From CAVXFS01 sp049582805 (GTDB lineage Bacteria > Pseudomonadota > Gammaproteobacteria > Burkholderiales > Gallionellaceae), in assembly GCA_049582805.1 (NCBI GenBank), contig JBAUUR010000116.1, positions 1 to 53,987 on the forward strand: 53,987 bases of DNA. The letters run 5' to 3'. Positions 1-8,870 of the stretch are shown one piece after another; the stretch's first letter is position 1; the number at the start of each line of letters is the position of its first letter. The position numbers and the translations under genes are program-made. The notes beneath the pieces were generated by a model. It was not told where the DNA came from and made no database searches. It was given only the letters and a program-made list of their open reading frames with translations.

Positions 1-229
1 AACACGACTCTATACCTTCCTCATCAATGGCCTTCAATGCTTCATCCAGCGCTTCTCTGTCGCTGTTGAATGGTTCATTCCAGGCAGTAGTGTTCCAGTG
101 TTTATCCACAACCTCCAAGAGCCAGCCGCCTTCGCCGTCCTCGTATATCTCGATTCGCACCGTTTCCCCATTCCGGGTGACCGACCGAGAGAGGGCTGAG
201 TGTTTGGGGTAGCAGTCATCTTCAGTCAT
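1..229 (-). CDS. Hypothetical small acidic protein, cut by window edge
   Basis: An open minus-strand frame starts at an ATG at 229 and runs off the left edge without a stop, giving at least 76 residues. It is acidic, with a segment around VRIEIYEDGEGGWLLEVVD that alternates as in a small beta-sheet, then an E/D-rich helical tail (REALDEALKAIDEEG). I do not recognise the family. It lies on the same strand as the HU gene next to it. Because the C-terminus is outside the window, length and function cannot be judged. Codon use and protein-like composition support a real gene. Confidence 0.55.
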   Translation of the reverse strand, partial: MTEDDCYPKHSALSRSVTRNGETVRIEIYEDGEGGWLLEVVDKHWNTTAWNEPFNSDREALDEALKAIDEEGIESC

Positions 230-376
230 CGCTGACATCCAGTAACTTATATGAAATTCCGATAACCAATGTCTTGGAAAGACTCGAACGGCACCATGGC
301 ATGGCCATACGGCGAAAGAACGCCATTCAGCAAATCAGTCGCCTGGATGCCCCGGGGCAGTTGCGTATGGAAACAA

Positions 377-661
377 TTATTTCTTGGCGCCGTTGACTGC
401 TGCCTTCAGCGTGGCACCCGCCTTGAATGCCGGAGCCTTGGATGCCTTGATCTTGAGTTCCGCTCCTGTTGCCGGATTGCGGCCGGTACGTGCCGCGCGC
501 TTGCGCACTTCAAAGGTGCCGAAGCCAACCAACGCCACATTGTCGCCCTTCTTCAATGTCGCAGTGATAGTCTCAATCAGCCCAGCAATAGTGCGATCCG
601 CGTCAGCCTTTGTGCTGCCTGTCTTTGCTGCCATCGCGTCGATCAGTTCTTTTCTGTTCAT
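377..661 (-). CDS. hup: DNA-binding protein HU
   Basis: A 94-residue nucleoid protein of the HU/IHF family, which as a dimer bends and compacts DNA. The N-terminal helices start MNRKELIDAMAAKTG. The body of the DNA-binding ribbon is seen in the GFGTFEVRKR motif (about residues 46-55), followed by the flexible arm with RNPATG (about 61-66) carrying the intercalating proline. The lysine-rich end KAAVNGAKK is typical. Length matches the family (about 90). The ATG at 661 is preceded by an AGGGAG ribosome-binding site. This is an HU rather than IHF type, from the N-terminus and arm. The neighbours do not suggest an operon. Confidence 0.95.
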   Translation of the reverse strand: MNRKELIDAMAAKTGSTKADADRTIAGLIETITATLKKGDNVALVGFGTFEVRKRAARTGRNPATGAELKIKASKAPAFKAGATLKAAVNGAKK

Positions 662-1051
662 GTGCCGCTCCCTGTAGATATGGTTAATGTGACGGCGAGC
701 ATTGTTATGGATATTCGGCTCGCTGGCAAGGAGGATTGGACAGGCATTTGCAAGAGCGTTTTCGAGTTTCCCTTGGCGCCGCCCGGACGTTCATGCCTTG
801 CCCTTGGAGCCGCTGAAATCAACGCCCGAAAGTCGTTATTTGTACGTTGCGTGTCGACCGCGTCCTGTCCGCATCGATTGCATAGAATATGGTGTCCAGC
901 CATCGCGAATCAGGAAGAGTGGAAGAAACTGATTCAAGCTGGTCAATTCCCAGCCAGCACCAACACGTAATCGGTGCGGGCAAGATGGCCCCCAGCCGAT
1001 CGGTCGCCAAGGAACCGGGCTACGTGCCCATTATTTGTTGGGCTATATAGC
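662..1051. other. Non-coding stretch between HU and a small membrane protein gene
   Basis: About 390 bases in which I find no convincing gene. Short frames exist on both strands but have Cys/Arg/Ser-rich compositions typical of shadows. The promoter of the HU gene must lie in its first 100 bases. No repeat or RNA structure was recognised. Confidence 0.5.
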
Positions 1052-1381
1052 TCAATAATTTTTGAGTTCATAGAAGTCCTCGACGAAGCGCCTACGGTAT
1101 CGTGTAAAGGAAACTGGCGACCCATATTCAAGGAGATTTAGGGTCATAAATTGCTGGGTGCTGCCATCCCGTAACCGTGCGGTGCATTGAAACCGGTTAG
1201 TCTGACGTCCACGAGGTACGCAGGGTTGAGAGATGCTGCCTTCAACGATTGCGGGTTGTCCCACAGGCTCGTTAAGAAATGACGCCCATGCAGCCAGGAT
1301 AACCACCCCAGCGAGACCAAGCCAAAATAATTCAGACGAAGAAAAGGTTGTGTGATGCTTATTTTCGCGGACCAAATTCAT
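1052..1381 (-). CDS. Small single-pass membrane protein, hypothetical
   Basis: A 109-residue frame whose ATG at 1381 has a GGGGAG ribosome-binding site upstream. A longer reading upstream is possible but looks non-native. After a polar N-terminus there is one hydrophobic segment, LFWLGLAGVVILAAWASFL (about residues 18-36). It is followed by an extracytoplasmic-looking domain with two cysteines (QPCVPRG and FQCTARL), compatible with a disulfide. It ends in a basic/aromatic tail. I do not recognise the family. It could be part of the integrated element to its right. Function unknown. Confidence 0.5.
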   Translation of the reverse strand: MNLVRENKHHTTFSSSELFWLGLAGVVILAAWASFLNEPVGQPAIVEGSISQPCVPRGRQTNRFQCTARLRDGSTQQFMTLNLLEYGSPVSFTRYRRRFVEDFYELKNY

Positions 1382-1471
1382 TTGATTTCGTATCGGCTCC
1401 CCTTGTTTGGACAGGGTAGAGTTTACCAGCCTGCCCTCAATGCACACGCGTTGGCGCCGGCTGAGAATTGA

Positions 1472-1681
1472 CTACCTATGCTGTGGTGTTGATTCGCTCT
1501 GAACCACCGATAATTCGTGATTTGAGGGTTGTCTGAGGGGTGCCGTCAATTCCTGAAATTCCGTCCACGAAACCTCACGCGGCTCGGCAATCCTGAGCAG
1601 GATTTCCAGTTCAAGTTGTGCACGCCCGCCTTCAAGCAATTCCAGTTTCAAATGGCAGCTCCCAAGACAAATGGCCCGCAA
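1472..1681 (-). pseudogene. Possible gene remnant, start lost
   Basis: A frame with very protein-like sequence (LKLELLEGGRAQLELEILL, then REVSWTEFQELTAPLRQ) ends at a stop at 1472. No good start is present: the only candidate is a TTG at 1681, yet the sensible reading continues a few codons further upstream (FANWHQQFLRA) to an in-frame TAA. It could be the 3' end of a decayed gene or a very short gene with an odd start. Family not recognised. Confidence 0.3.
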
Positions 1682-1970
1682 AAATTGTTGGTGCCAGTTT
1701 GCAAAGTCGATTTAACGCCGGGACACCTCCGGACAAGTTTAACAGCCTCCGGTACCGCCTGACAGGTATCAGTCGAGATGTTCCTTCGAACTTGGGAGAC
1801 CGGGCGGTGACGTACTGATGAATTCATCCTGCCAGACAGGCTCCTGTCCTCTCTGGCCTGTAAAAGCTCCCTTGAATGAATCCGGAACATGGCTATCGGT
1901 GATGGCAACCTTGCCGCTGAGCCTCCTGAGCGGTCGCGCGGGTCACATCGGATCCGGATCAGTTCAAATC

Positions 1971-2237
1971 CTATTGCCTCGTGACGATTGCAAAGTTTAC
2001 AAAGTCCAGCTGTAGCAACAACGCCGTAATTGTTCCCGAACCTCCTCCTGCGTAGACTGTAAACACGTCACCATGAACCTAGTCCATTGCATTGCCCTGG
2101 TCACAAACCAGGGCGGATACATTGTAGTTAACCTGCCCGGTCGCCGGAAAGTAATATGGTTGCAGCAGCGTGTACGCGCAGTTCGTATAGGTTGCGTAGT
2201 CATTGCTGTGCTGGCTTACCGTTCCAGAACACGGCAT
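1971..2237 (-). pseudogene. Decayed small gene with an internal amber codon
   Basis: From the ATG at 2237 the frame reads 52 codons, meets TAG at 2079-2081, then continues 36 protein-like codons to a TAG at 1971. Both halves look like one protein: aromatic and Asn/Thr-rich (YATYTNCAYTLLQPYYFP), then glycine-rich and hydrophobic (VFTVYAGGGSGTITALLLQ). The first codons overlap the end of the truncated gene at 2200-2673. Family not recognised. It could be a phage or secreted structural protein remnant. A sequencing error at the amber is the alternative. Confidence 0.3.
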
Positions 2238-2673
2238 TGAACAGGAACCGGTATGACCTCGGCAGGGACACGATCAATTCCGCCGCCTGATTGACCAGTT
2301 CACGGTTCTCCACCCAGCCATACGGGACGGTGTTGAACAGGTTCAGCCATGGTTCGGGACGCTCCAGCAGCACCAGACGGCTGATCCTGACCATGCCGCC
2401 TTCAGAGGTCGTCTTGCCCAGCCAGCGCGGCGAGACCAGTTCGCCGGACTTCAGGCGGATGTCAGGGCGACTCACTGTCCAATACACTTTCAGCGCCGCC
2501 TTGTCGTGATAAAGCGTTGCCGTATAGTGGCCACGCTTGTCGTCCAGCTGCTCATGCTGGATCGATGTCAGGCGGAATACCCTGGGCATCATCGATAGAT
2601 TGACCGGTGCGGGAAATTCCAGCATTTCGGCCTGTTCGTAGTCTTCCAGAAACTGTTCGGACTGGTTATTCAT
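2200..2673 (-). CDS. Truncated HD-domain-type element protein (N-terminal part only)
   Basis: A 157-residue protein directly downstream of the integrase, with its ATG at 2673 overlapping the integrase stop by a few bases. The sequence (REL...LPRSYRFLFNAVFW near the C-terminus, preceded by NTVPYGWVENREL) resembles, from memory, the N-terminal half of TraI/HD-hydrolase-like proteins of integrative elements. In those proteins the FNA-W segment is followed by a metal-binding HD domain. Here the frame stops right after FWNG, so the HD domain is missing. The truncation point is also where the decayed ORF at 1971-2237 begins. Family assignment is tentative; translational coupling to the integrase is visible. 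Confidence 0.5.
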   Translation of the reverse strand: MNNQSEQFLEDYEQAEMLEFPAPVNLSMMPRVFRLTSIQHEQLDDKRGHYTATLYHDKAALKVYWTVSRPDIRLKSGELVSPRWLGKTTSEGGMVRISRLVLLERPEPWLNLFNTVPYGWVENRELVNQAAELIVSLPRSYRFLFNAVFWNGKPAQQ

Positions 2674-3970
2674 GGCCCACCCCCTCCAATTCTGATTTAT
2701 CGTGTTTTGGCTCATCTGCTGAGGAACCCTTCGTTTTCTCTCCGGCGTGTGGTTGTGTCGCACCGCTCTGCAGCAGCAACCGCTCGAATGCGCTGCCGTC
2801 CTGCCGGGTCAGGTTGGGAACAAAACGCGAGTAGACACGGAACAGCATCTCGGTCGTCGTATGCCCCATCTGCCGCGCGATCCATTCCGGGTTTTCGCCG
2901 GCCGCCAGCCACAGGGTGGCAGCGGTATGGCGGCACTGGTAGGGACGGCGCTTCTCGATGGCCAGGTGTCTTAACAGCGGATACCACACGCGGTTGGTGA
3001 TGTTCTTGTGATCGAGCGGTTTGCCGAGGTTGTTGCAGAATACGTATGGCGACAGGTGGCGGGTTGACTTCTCCTGCGCCTTCAGCGCGTCATACACCAC
3101 CTGCGACATATGGATGTCGCGCTGTGATCCGTCGTTCTTGGTGTATTCCTCTTCTCCGGCCACCACCGTTTCACGCACCATGATCAGCCGACGCTCAAAA
3201 TCGACATATTTCCACTTCAGGCCATCCACTTCCCCGGTGCGCATGCCGGTGAAGAACCGGGTGGTGTAGTAGTTCCTGAAATCCGGCCGCACGGTGTTGA
3301 TGATCTGCCGGACTTCATCCAGGGTAAACGGCCTGATGTCGGTCTTCCTGAACTTGAGCTGTTTGACGTTATGGAAAGGTGTGCGAAAATCGAACCGGTC
3401 GGCCGCTTCGTTGAGGATTTGCCGTAAAGGTCCAAAGATCTTGTTGATACGGCGAGCTGATAAAGGTGTCGTCTTGCCCCGCGCGTTGACTTTGGCGAGT
3501 TCGGCGCGGAAGCCAAGAATATCGGCCTTGGTGATCTGGCTGACCACCTTGTCCCCGAAGCGGGGAATGAGGAGCCTGTCGAGATCGGCACGCGTGCTGA
3601 TCCGATGCGACTTGCGCCACTCCACCTCCTTCTCCACAAACCAGGTTTCGGTGAAATCCCTGAACAGCGGGACATCGCCATGGACCACCTGAGCTGTTGC
3701 AGCCTGGGCAACAGTTGCCACCCTCGGAGCCATCGCCGGTGCACCGTTCAACTCGCCGAACTTTGCAAGGTTCTTGCTCGAAGGAAAATACTGGCTGTAC
3801 TTGAACGTACCCGCAGCAATATCTGCTTCGATACGGTCGATCAGCCTCTGCACTTTCTTGCGATTTGCTGCTGTATCAGCCAGTTCTGTTTGTTCCCGGC
3901 ACCGTGTACCCCGATAGTAGAAGTCAATGATCAGGCTGTTTGTTCTCTTGCGAACCTGGATACTAGCCAT
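2666..3970 (-). CDS. Tyrosine recombinase / integrase with DUF3596-type arm domain
   Basis: A 434-residue site-specific recombinase. The N-terminal ~60 residues (RGTRCREQTELADTAANRKK and onward) match the Arm-DNA-binding type. A core-binding domain follows, then the catalytic domain with the Arg in FTGMRTGEVDG, a Y-Q-C-R-H-T box in place of HxxR, the later His in QMGHTTTEM and the nucleophile Tyr in FRVYSRF. The ATG at 3970 is preferred because it overlaps the excisionase-like gene stop (3963). The gene points away from tRNA-Pro, and an array of 11-bp repeats lies between them. This is the arrangement expected of an element integrated at the tRNA 3' end. The distal attachment site is not in the window. 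Confidence 0.9.
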   Translation of the reverse strand: MASIQVRKRTNSLIIDFYYRGTRCREQTELADTAANRKKVQRLIDRIEADIAAGTFKYSQYFPSSKNLAKFGELNGAPAMAPRVATVAQAATAQVVHGDVPLFRDFTETWFVEKEVEWRKSHRISTRADLDRLLIPRFGDKVVSQITKADILGFRAELAKVNARGKTTPLSARRINKIFGPLRQILNEAADRFDFRTPFHNVKQLKFRKTDIRPFTLDEVRQIINTVRPDFRNYYTTRFFTGMRTGEVDGLKWKYVDFERRLIMVRETVVAGEEEYTKNDGSQRDIHMSQVVYDALKAQEKSTRHLSPYVFCNNLGKPLDHKNITNRVWYPLLRHLAIEKRRPYQCRHTAATLWLAAGENPEWIARQMGHTTTEMLFRVYSRFVPNLTRQDGSAFERLLLQSGATQPHAGEKTKGSSADEPKHDKSELEGVGHE

Positions 3971-4193
3971 AACACACCTCCCCATTTGCCATCGGAATTG
4001 CCAGCGAGCTGCCTTTGGCCTTCATGTCGCGCTCGATCGTTTCCCAGATATAGAGAATCTTGCGGCCCCCGAACGGGCGAATGTAATGCACGCCCTCGAT
4101 TAGCACGCTGTCCTTGAGACGTTCCCGGATTGTTCTCGGGTCGTAATGGATACGCTCTGACAATCCCTCTGTTGTTAAGTACGTCTGACTCAT
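3963..4193 (-). CDS. Excisionase-like small DNA-binding protein
   Basis: A 76-residue protein whose end overlaps the integrase start by 8 bases, so the two are co-translated. It contains a winged-helix-like segment (LSERIHYDPRTIRERLKD, residues about 11-28) followed by a short beta-wing (GVHYIRPFGGRKILYIWE), the pattern of excisionase or MerR-like recombination directionality factors. The ATG at 4193 is chosen over upstream alternatives because of protein-like sequence and an AAGGAG-like site. Likely role: bends attachment-site DNA and steers the recombinase toward excision. This is inferred from size, position and fold pattern, not from a recognised family name. Confidence 0.65.
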   Translation of the reverse strand: MSQTYLTTEGLSERIHYDPRTIRERLKDSVLIEGVHYIRPFGGRKILYIWETIERDMKAKGSSLAIPMANGEVCYG

Positions 4194-4907
4194 GGTCAAG
4201 CTCCTTTGGTTAGTTGATGAACACGTCCAAAAAATATCCATGAACGTGAAACCAAATTAGCAGATAAAAAATGCGATTTTTTCTGCGGGAGAAAAACCGA
4301 GCCTCGGAAATCGCGTTAGGACATTTCAGAAGTAATTTTGAAAATATTTCGAGAAAAAACCGGACAAAGGAATGGTTGGAGCGCGACTAGGACAAAATTG
4401 CGGAGATTATTGTTGAGCGAGGAAGGGATATGGGGAGGGTTCGAACTTTGGCCGTCAAGGAGAATCAGCTGGCACATGTGGAGGAGGCAAAGGGAAGCCA
4501 TGGCCATCTTGGAAAAACGGGGTTTAATGGCTCACAAATATTTTCAGAATTTTTCTGAAAAAGGGCCAAAATGGTCACGGAGAGCAAGAGTCAAAACGGG
4601 GCCAACATCCAGCCCAAAACTGATGTTGGTCATCAAAACCTTATAGTCACCACGAGAGAGGAAGCCTGTTTCCGGGGCGGTCTGGTCACCAAGCAGCAGT
4701 AGTCAAATTGAGACTGCGTGCAACCGCAAAAAAGCAGAAAAAAAAGCAGTATTCAACCTGGGAAAAAGTAATGCTGCAGTATTCAAAACCGCGTTTTTGC
4801 AGACCTCTATGGTCACCAAATAGTCACCATTTAGTCACCATTTAGTCACCAAATGGTCACCAACATGATGCGATTCCGGGAAAAATCGCATAACTATTTG
4901 TTTTTAT
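4194..4907. other. Gene-free candidate attachment region between excisionase gene and tRNA
   Basis: About 710 bases without a convincing gene. It is AT-richer than the flanks and contains scattered copies of an octamer GGTCACCA/AGTCACCA (starts near 4645 and 4684 plus a five-unit array at 4811-4862). The position between recombinase genes and a tRNA 3' end suits an attP-derived arm region. Confidence 0.5.
4811..4862. repeat. Five direct repeats of GGTCACCA/AGTCACCA at exact 11-bp spacing
   Basis: Octamers start at 4811, 4822, 4833, 4844 and 4855, a perfectly regular 11-base period, close to one DNA turn, so all sites face the same side of the helix. Unit order is GG, AG, AG, AG, GG at the first two bases, nearly symmetric. 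Single copies occur at 4645 and 4684. Such arrays are typical of arm-type sites for integrases or of sites for directionality factors; that assignment is inference. Confidence 0.75.
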
Positions 4908-4984
<77 letters not shown>

Positions 4985-5141
4985 AATCAACAGGGCGTTG
5001 AAAACTACTGCGAGGCGATGAGGCTGGTTGAAAACCGGCTCAAAATGCGGGGTCGCGAAGCGATAAACAATTTGTAAACTCCGCTTTCTCGCCGGCTTCC
5101 GCCTTGCCTGATCGCCTCTCGCTACGTTTTCAACACCCTGT

Positions 5142-6110
5142 TCAAAATTGCCGCTTCGCGGCAAAGTCCGCCAATTGTAGCAGGGATTGGCGGTAATTCG
5201 TATCCGGCAAAACGGACAACGCCGCACAAGCCTCCTGCGACTCGCGCCGCGCCTGCTGGCGGGTGTATTCCAGTGCACCGGTCTGCCTGATGACCTCCAG
5301 CACGTCGGCAAATCGTGCGATGTCACCCTGCTCGATGGCCTGTCTGACCACTGCGGCCTGGGTGGCGTTGCCGTGCTGCATGGCATAAATCAACGGCAGG
5401 GTGGGTTTGCCTTCCGCCAGATCGTCGCCCAGGTTCTTGCCGGTTTCCTGTTCGTCGCCGGAATAATCCAGCACATCGTCCACCAACTGGAATGCCGTCC
5501 CCACGTGCATGCCGTATTTCGCCGCACCCTGTTCCATCGCCTCGGCCGCCCCGGCCAGAATCGCGCCCAGGCGCATCGCCGCCTCAAACAGCTTGGCCGT
5601 CTTGCAGTGGATCACGTGCAGGTAGTTCGCTGCGTCCACGCTCGCGTCATGGCAATTCAGCAGCTGCAGCACTTCGCCCTCGGCAATGGTATTGGTTGCG
5701 TCCGCCAGCGTTTGCATCACGCGCATGTCGTTCACCTCCACCATCATCTGGAAGGCGCGCGAATACAGGAAATCGCCGACCAGCACGCTGGCCGCATTGC
5801 CGAACAGGGCACTGGCCGTGGCACGGCCGCGGCGCAAATCTGACTCATCCACCACATCGTCGTGCAGCAACGTCGCGGTATGGATGAACTCGACCACGGC
5901 GGCAAGATTGTGGTGATGGCTGCCGGCGTAGCCGAAGGCCTTGGCGGATAACACCACCAGCGCCGGGCGCAGGCGCTTTCCGCCGCTGTTGATGATGTAC
6001 TCGCCCACCTGGTTGACCAGCGCCACCTCGGAATGCAGGCGGGCGCGGATCACCCCGTCCACGATGGACATGTCCGGCGCGAGCAATTGCTTTATGGATT
6101 CAAACGACAC
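5142..6110 (-). CDS. ispB: Octaprenyl (polyprenyl) diphosphate synthase
   Basis: A trans-prenyltransferase that extends farnesyl diphosphate with isopentenyl diphosphate to make the side chain of ubiquinone. Both Asp-rich motifs are present: LLHDDVVDESDLRRG (first, Asp84-Asp88) and QLVDDVLDYSGD (second). GGKRLRP near residue 45 is the diphosphate-binding box and KPTLPLIYA is the usual C-terminal motif. I prefer the GTG at 6110 (322 residues, starting SFESIKQLLAP as in homologues). A TTG at 6161 would add 17 atypical residues. It is divergent from cstA. No unusual residue in the active site was seen. Confidence 0.93.
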   Translation of the reverse strand: MSFESIKQLLAPDMSIVDGVIRARLHSEVALVNQVGEYIINSGGKRLRPALVVLSAKAFGYAGSHHHNLAAVVEFIHTATLLHDDVVDESDLRRGRATASALFGNAASVLVGDFLYSRAFQMMVEVNDMRVMQTLADATNTIAEGEVLQLLNCHDASVDAANYLHVIHCKTAKLFEAAMRLGAILAGAAEAMEQGAAKYGMHVGTAFQLVDDVLDYSGDEQETGKNLGDDLAEGKPTLPLIYAMQHGNATQAAVVRQAIEQGDIARFADVLEVIRQTGALEYTRQQARRESQEACAALSVLPDTNYRQSLLQLADFAAKRQF

Positions 6111-6215
6111 GACTGTTCCAGAAAAGGCGGCGATTTTACGGATGGATACCGTGCCAATCAATTAAAATTTGGGTAGCATTGTCGCATAAAAGCTTTCCCG
6201 TTAAGCTCACACCCT

Positions 6216-8288
6216 ATGAACAACAGGATTCTTCCCGCCTTCGCCTGGCTTATCGTCGCTCTGCTCGGTGCTGCCGCCATCGGCGGGATCGCCCTGAATC
6301 GCGGCGAGCCGGTCAACGCGCTGTGGTTTATCATCGCCGCGTTGTGCGTCTATGCCATTGCCTATCGTTTCTATGCCGCCTGGATCACCACCAGGGTGCT
6401 GGTCATAGACCCGACCCGGGCAACACCTGCGGAGCGCTTCAACAACGGGCATGATTTCATGCCCACCAACCGCTGGATCGTGTTCGGTCACCATTTCGCC
6501 GCCATTGCCGGTCCCGGCCCGCTGGTCGGGCCGACGCTGGCGGCGCAGTTTGGCTATCTGCCCGGCACGCTGTGGATACTCATAGGCGCGGTGCTCGGCG
6601 GTTGCGTGCAGGACATGGCCACGCTGTTCTTCTCCACGCGGCGCAACGGCCGCAGCCTCGGACAGATGGCGCGCGACGAACTGGGCGCCATTGGCGGCAT
6701 TGCCGCTCTGGTTGCCACCCTGCTGATCATGATCATCCTGATCGCGGTGCTCGGCCTGGTGGTGGTCAACGCCATGAAGCACAGCCCGTGGGCCACCTCC
6801 ACCATCGCCGCCACCATACCGGTCGCCATGCTGATCGGTCTCTACATGCGCAGCATTCGCCCCGGCCGCGTGCTGGAAGGCTCGCTGCTCGGCGTCATCC
6901 TGCTGCTGCTGGCGGTGGCGGGCGGCGGCTGGCTGGATCACCAACCGCTATTGCGTGTATGGTTCGATCAGCCCGGCCTGCCGCTGGCCTGGTGGGTGAT
7001 CGCTTACGGGTTCGCCGCCGCCATCCTGCCGGTGTGGCTGCTGCTGGCGCCGCGCGACTACCTGTCCACCTACATGAAACTCGGCACGGTGATCCTGCTG
7101 GCGCTCGCCATCGTGTGGATGCAGCCAACAGTGAAGATGCCCGCGCTGACCCAGTTCGTGGACGGCAGCGGCCCGATCTTCGGCGGGAAATTGTTTCCCT
7201 TCGTGTTCATCACCATCGCCTGCGGCGCGATCTCCGGCTTCCACGCGCTGATCGCTTCCGGCACCACGCCAAAGCTGCTGTCCAACGAACGCGACATCCG
7301 CATGATCGGCTACGGCGGCATGGCGCTGGAATCCTTCGTCGCAATCATGGCGATGATCGCCGCCACCGTGCTCGATCCCGGCGTGTTCTTCGCCATCAAC
7401 TCTCCGGCGGGCGTGGTCGGCAAGGAAGCCGCCGAGGCCGTCGCCAAAATTTCTTCGTGGGGCTTCCCGGTCACGGCGGAACAGATGAGCCTGCTGGCGC
7501 AGCAGATGGGCGAAGCCACGCTGTTCGCGCGCACCGGCGGCGCGCCCTCGCTGGCGGTAGGCATGGCCAGCATCTTCGGCAGCGCGTTCGGACAGAACCT
7601 GATCGCGCTGTGGTACCACTTCGCCATCATGTTCGAGGCGGTGTTCATCCTCACCACGCTGGACGCAGGCACGCGCGTCGGGCGCTTCATGCTGCAGGAC
7701 ATGCTTGGCAACATCTGGCCCCGCATGGGCGAAACGTCGTGGTACCCGTCGGTGCTGCTGACCAGCGGCGCCGTCGTCGCGGCCTGGGGCTACTTCCTGT
7801 ACATCGGCGTGATCGACCCCAACGGCGGCATCAACATCCTGTGGCCGCTGTTCGGCATCGCCAACCAGATCCTCGCCGCCATTGCACTGTGCGTCGCCAC
7901 CGGCATCCTGATCAAATGCGGCAAGCTGAAACATGCCTGGATCACCGGCCTGCCGCTCGCCTGGCTGGTGCTCATCACCAGCAGCGCGGTATGGGAAAAA
8001 CTCACCAGCAACGACCTGCGCATCGGCTTCCTTGCCGCCGCCAATGATCTTTCCGCCAAGCTTGGCGCCGGAACCCTGCCGCCGGAAAAAGCCGCCATTA
8101 CGCCGACGCTGATCTTCAACCTGCAACTCGACGCCGCGCTGGCGCTGTTCTTTGCGGTCCTGTTGTGGGTCATCGTGCTCGACATGCTGCGTATCTGCAT
8201 GCGCCATCTCAACGGCAAGCGGGTGCCGCCGCTGTCCGAGGCGCCGCATCAGCTCACACAACTGGAGGAAGCATGGCAACGCGATTAG
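6216..8288 (+). CDS. cstA: Carbon starvation protein A, pyruvate/peptide transporter
   Basis: A 690-residue polytopic inner-membrane protein of the CstA family, which imports pyruvate or peptides under carbon limitation. The conserved early motif with RFYAAWI and the HDFMPTNRWIVFGHHFAAIAG region (about residues 85-105) is intact. It is followed by GPLVGPTLAAQFGYLPG and many hydrophobic segments to the C-terminus. Full family length. The ybdD-type gene overlaps its 3' end by 16 bases, the usual cstA-ybdD pair. The intergenic region to ispB (6111-6215) must hold both divergent promoters. Confidence 0.95.
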   Translation: MNNRILPAFAWLIVALLGAAAIGGIALNRGEPVNALWFIIAALCVYAIAYRFYAAWITTRVLVIDPTRATPAERFNNGHDFMPTNRWIVFGHHFAAIAGPGPLVGPTLAAQFGYLPGTLWILIGAVLGGCVQDMATLFFSTRRNGRSLGQMARDELGAIGGIAALVATLLIMIILIAVLGLVVVNAMKHSPWATSTIAATIPVAMLIGLYMRSIRPGRVLEGSLLGVILLLLAVAGGGWLDHQPLLRVWFDQPGLPLAWWVIAYGFAAAILPVWLLLAPRDYLSTYMKLGTVILLALAIVWMQPTVKMPALTQFVDGSGPIFGGKLFPFVFITIACGAISGFHALIASGTTPKLLSNERDIRMIGYGGMALESFVAIMAMIAATVLDPGVFFAINSPAGVVGKEAAEAVAKISSWGFPVTAEQMSLLAQQMGEATLFARTGGAPSLAVGMASIFGSAFGQNLIALWYHFAIMFEAVFILTTLDAGTRVGRFMLQDMLGNIWPRMGETSWYPSVLLTSGAVVAAWGYFLYIGVIDPNGGINILWPLFGIANQILAAIALCVATGILIKCGKLKHAWITGLPLAWLVLITSSAVWEKLTSNDLRIGFLAAANDLSAKLGAGTLPPEKAAITPTLIFNLQLDAALALFFAVLLWVIVLDMLRICMRHLNGKRVPPLSEAPHQLTQLEEAWQRD

Positions 8289-8464
8289 CAACCTGGTTGC
8301 GCCGTTGCTGGCACGCCATCCGCCAGCTCAGCGGCGATGACGCCTACGAGCGTTACCTGACGCACCATGCAGCCTGCCACGGCGATGACGCCCCGCTGCC
8401 GCGTGGAGAGTACTTCCGCCGCCGCGAACGGGAAAAATGGGAGGGCGTGCGGCGCTGTTGCTAA
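8273..8464 (+). CDS. YbdD/YjiX-family small protein
   Basis: A 63-residue basic protein with the family signature LSGDDAYERYLTHH in its first half, and a Pro-Leu-Arg-x-Glu-Tyr-Phe/Arg-rich second half ending EKWEGVRRCC. This is the DUF466 protein that normally follows cstA-type transporters and is thought to modulate them. The start at 8273 has a strong GGAGGAAGC ribosome-binding site inside the cstA 3' end, indicating translational coupling. Exact function is not known. Confidence 0.9.
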   Translation: MATRLATWLRRCWHAIRQLSGDDAYERYLTHHAACHGDDAPLPRGEYFRRREREKWEGVRRCC

Positions 8465-8533
8465 ATTATCGGCCTTCATGGATAATGCGCCCCCCTGCGC
8501 GTACCATGCCGCGCACTTCAGTTAGGAAAAGAC

Positions 8534-8752
8534 ATGAAAGCCAACATCCATCCGCAATACCAGGAAATTACCGTGAACTGCAGTTGCGGCAACACGTTCA
8601 AGACCAAATCGACCCTGGGCAAGCCGCTGCACGTTGAAGTCTGCTCGGAGTGCCACCCGTTCTACACCGGCACGCAGAAGATCGTCGACACCGCAGGCCG
8701 CGTCGAGAAGTTCCGCCAGAAATACGCCAAGCCGGGAGCGTCCGCAGCCTGA
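8534..8752 (+). CDS. rpmE: 50S ribosomal protein L31, zinc-binding form
   Basis: A 72-residue ribosomal protein with the four cysteines of the zinc form (Cys16 and Cys18 in NCSCGN; Cys37 and Cys40 in VCSECHPFYTG), followed by the GRVEKFRQKY tail. The ATG is preceded by TTAGGAAAAG. A strong intrinsic terminator lies 28 bases downstream, so it is probably a monocistronic gene or the end of a short unit. Confidence 0.97.
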   Translation: MKANIHPQYQEITVNCSCGNTFKTKSTLGKPLHVEVCSECHPFYTGTQKIVDTAGRVEKFRQKYAKPGASAA

Positions 8753-8780
8753 CCGGCTAGCGCGACAAGCAACAACAAAA

Positions 8781-8802
8781 GGCAGCCCAGGCTGCCTTTT
8801 TT
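8781..8802 (+). terminator. Rho-independent terminator after rpmE
   Basis: Perfect 7-bp stem GGCAGCC / GGCTGCC with a 2-base loop, followed directly by six T residues; an A-run before the stem makes it partly bidirectional. Confidence 0.9.
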
Positions 8803-8870
8803 GTTTCAACCCCGGCAATCCAAACCGGGTTAAACTCTTGCCAGAAAAAAACCTCTGAACAAGCTCCCTC

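Noticed and set aside
2720..3269. Plus-strand ORFs opposite the integrase
   Set aside because: Shadows with Ser/Arg/Cys-rich content and no ribosome-binding sites; the integrase frame explains the region.
4808..4862. The repeat array as a CRISPR
   Set aside because: Units are 8-11 bp with no spacers and no cas genes; it fits protein-binding iterons.
6207..6944. Long open frames antisense to cstA (also 6948-8291) and to the ArnT-like gene
   Set aside because: Gln/His/Asp/Arg-rich composition typical of antisense shadows in GC-rich coding DNA; no start signal or family resemblance.
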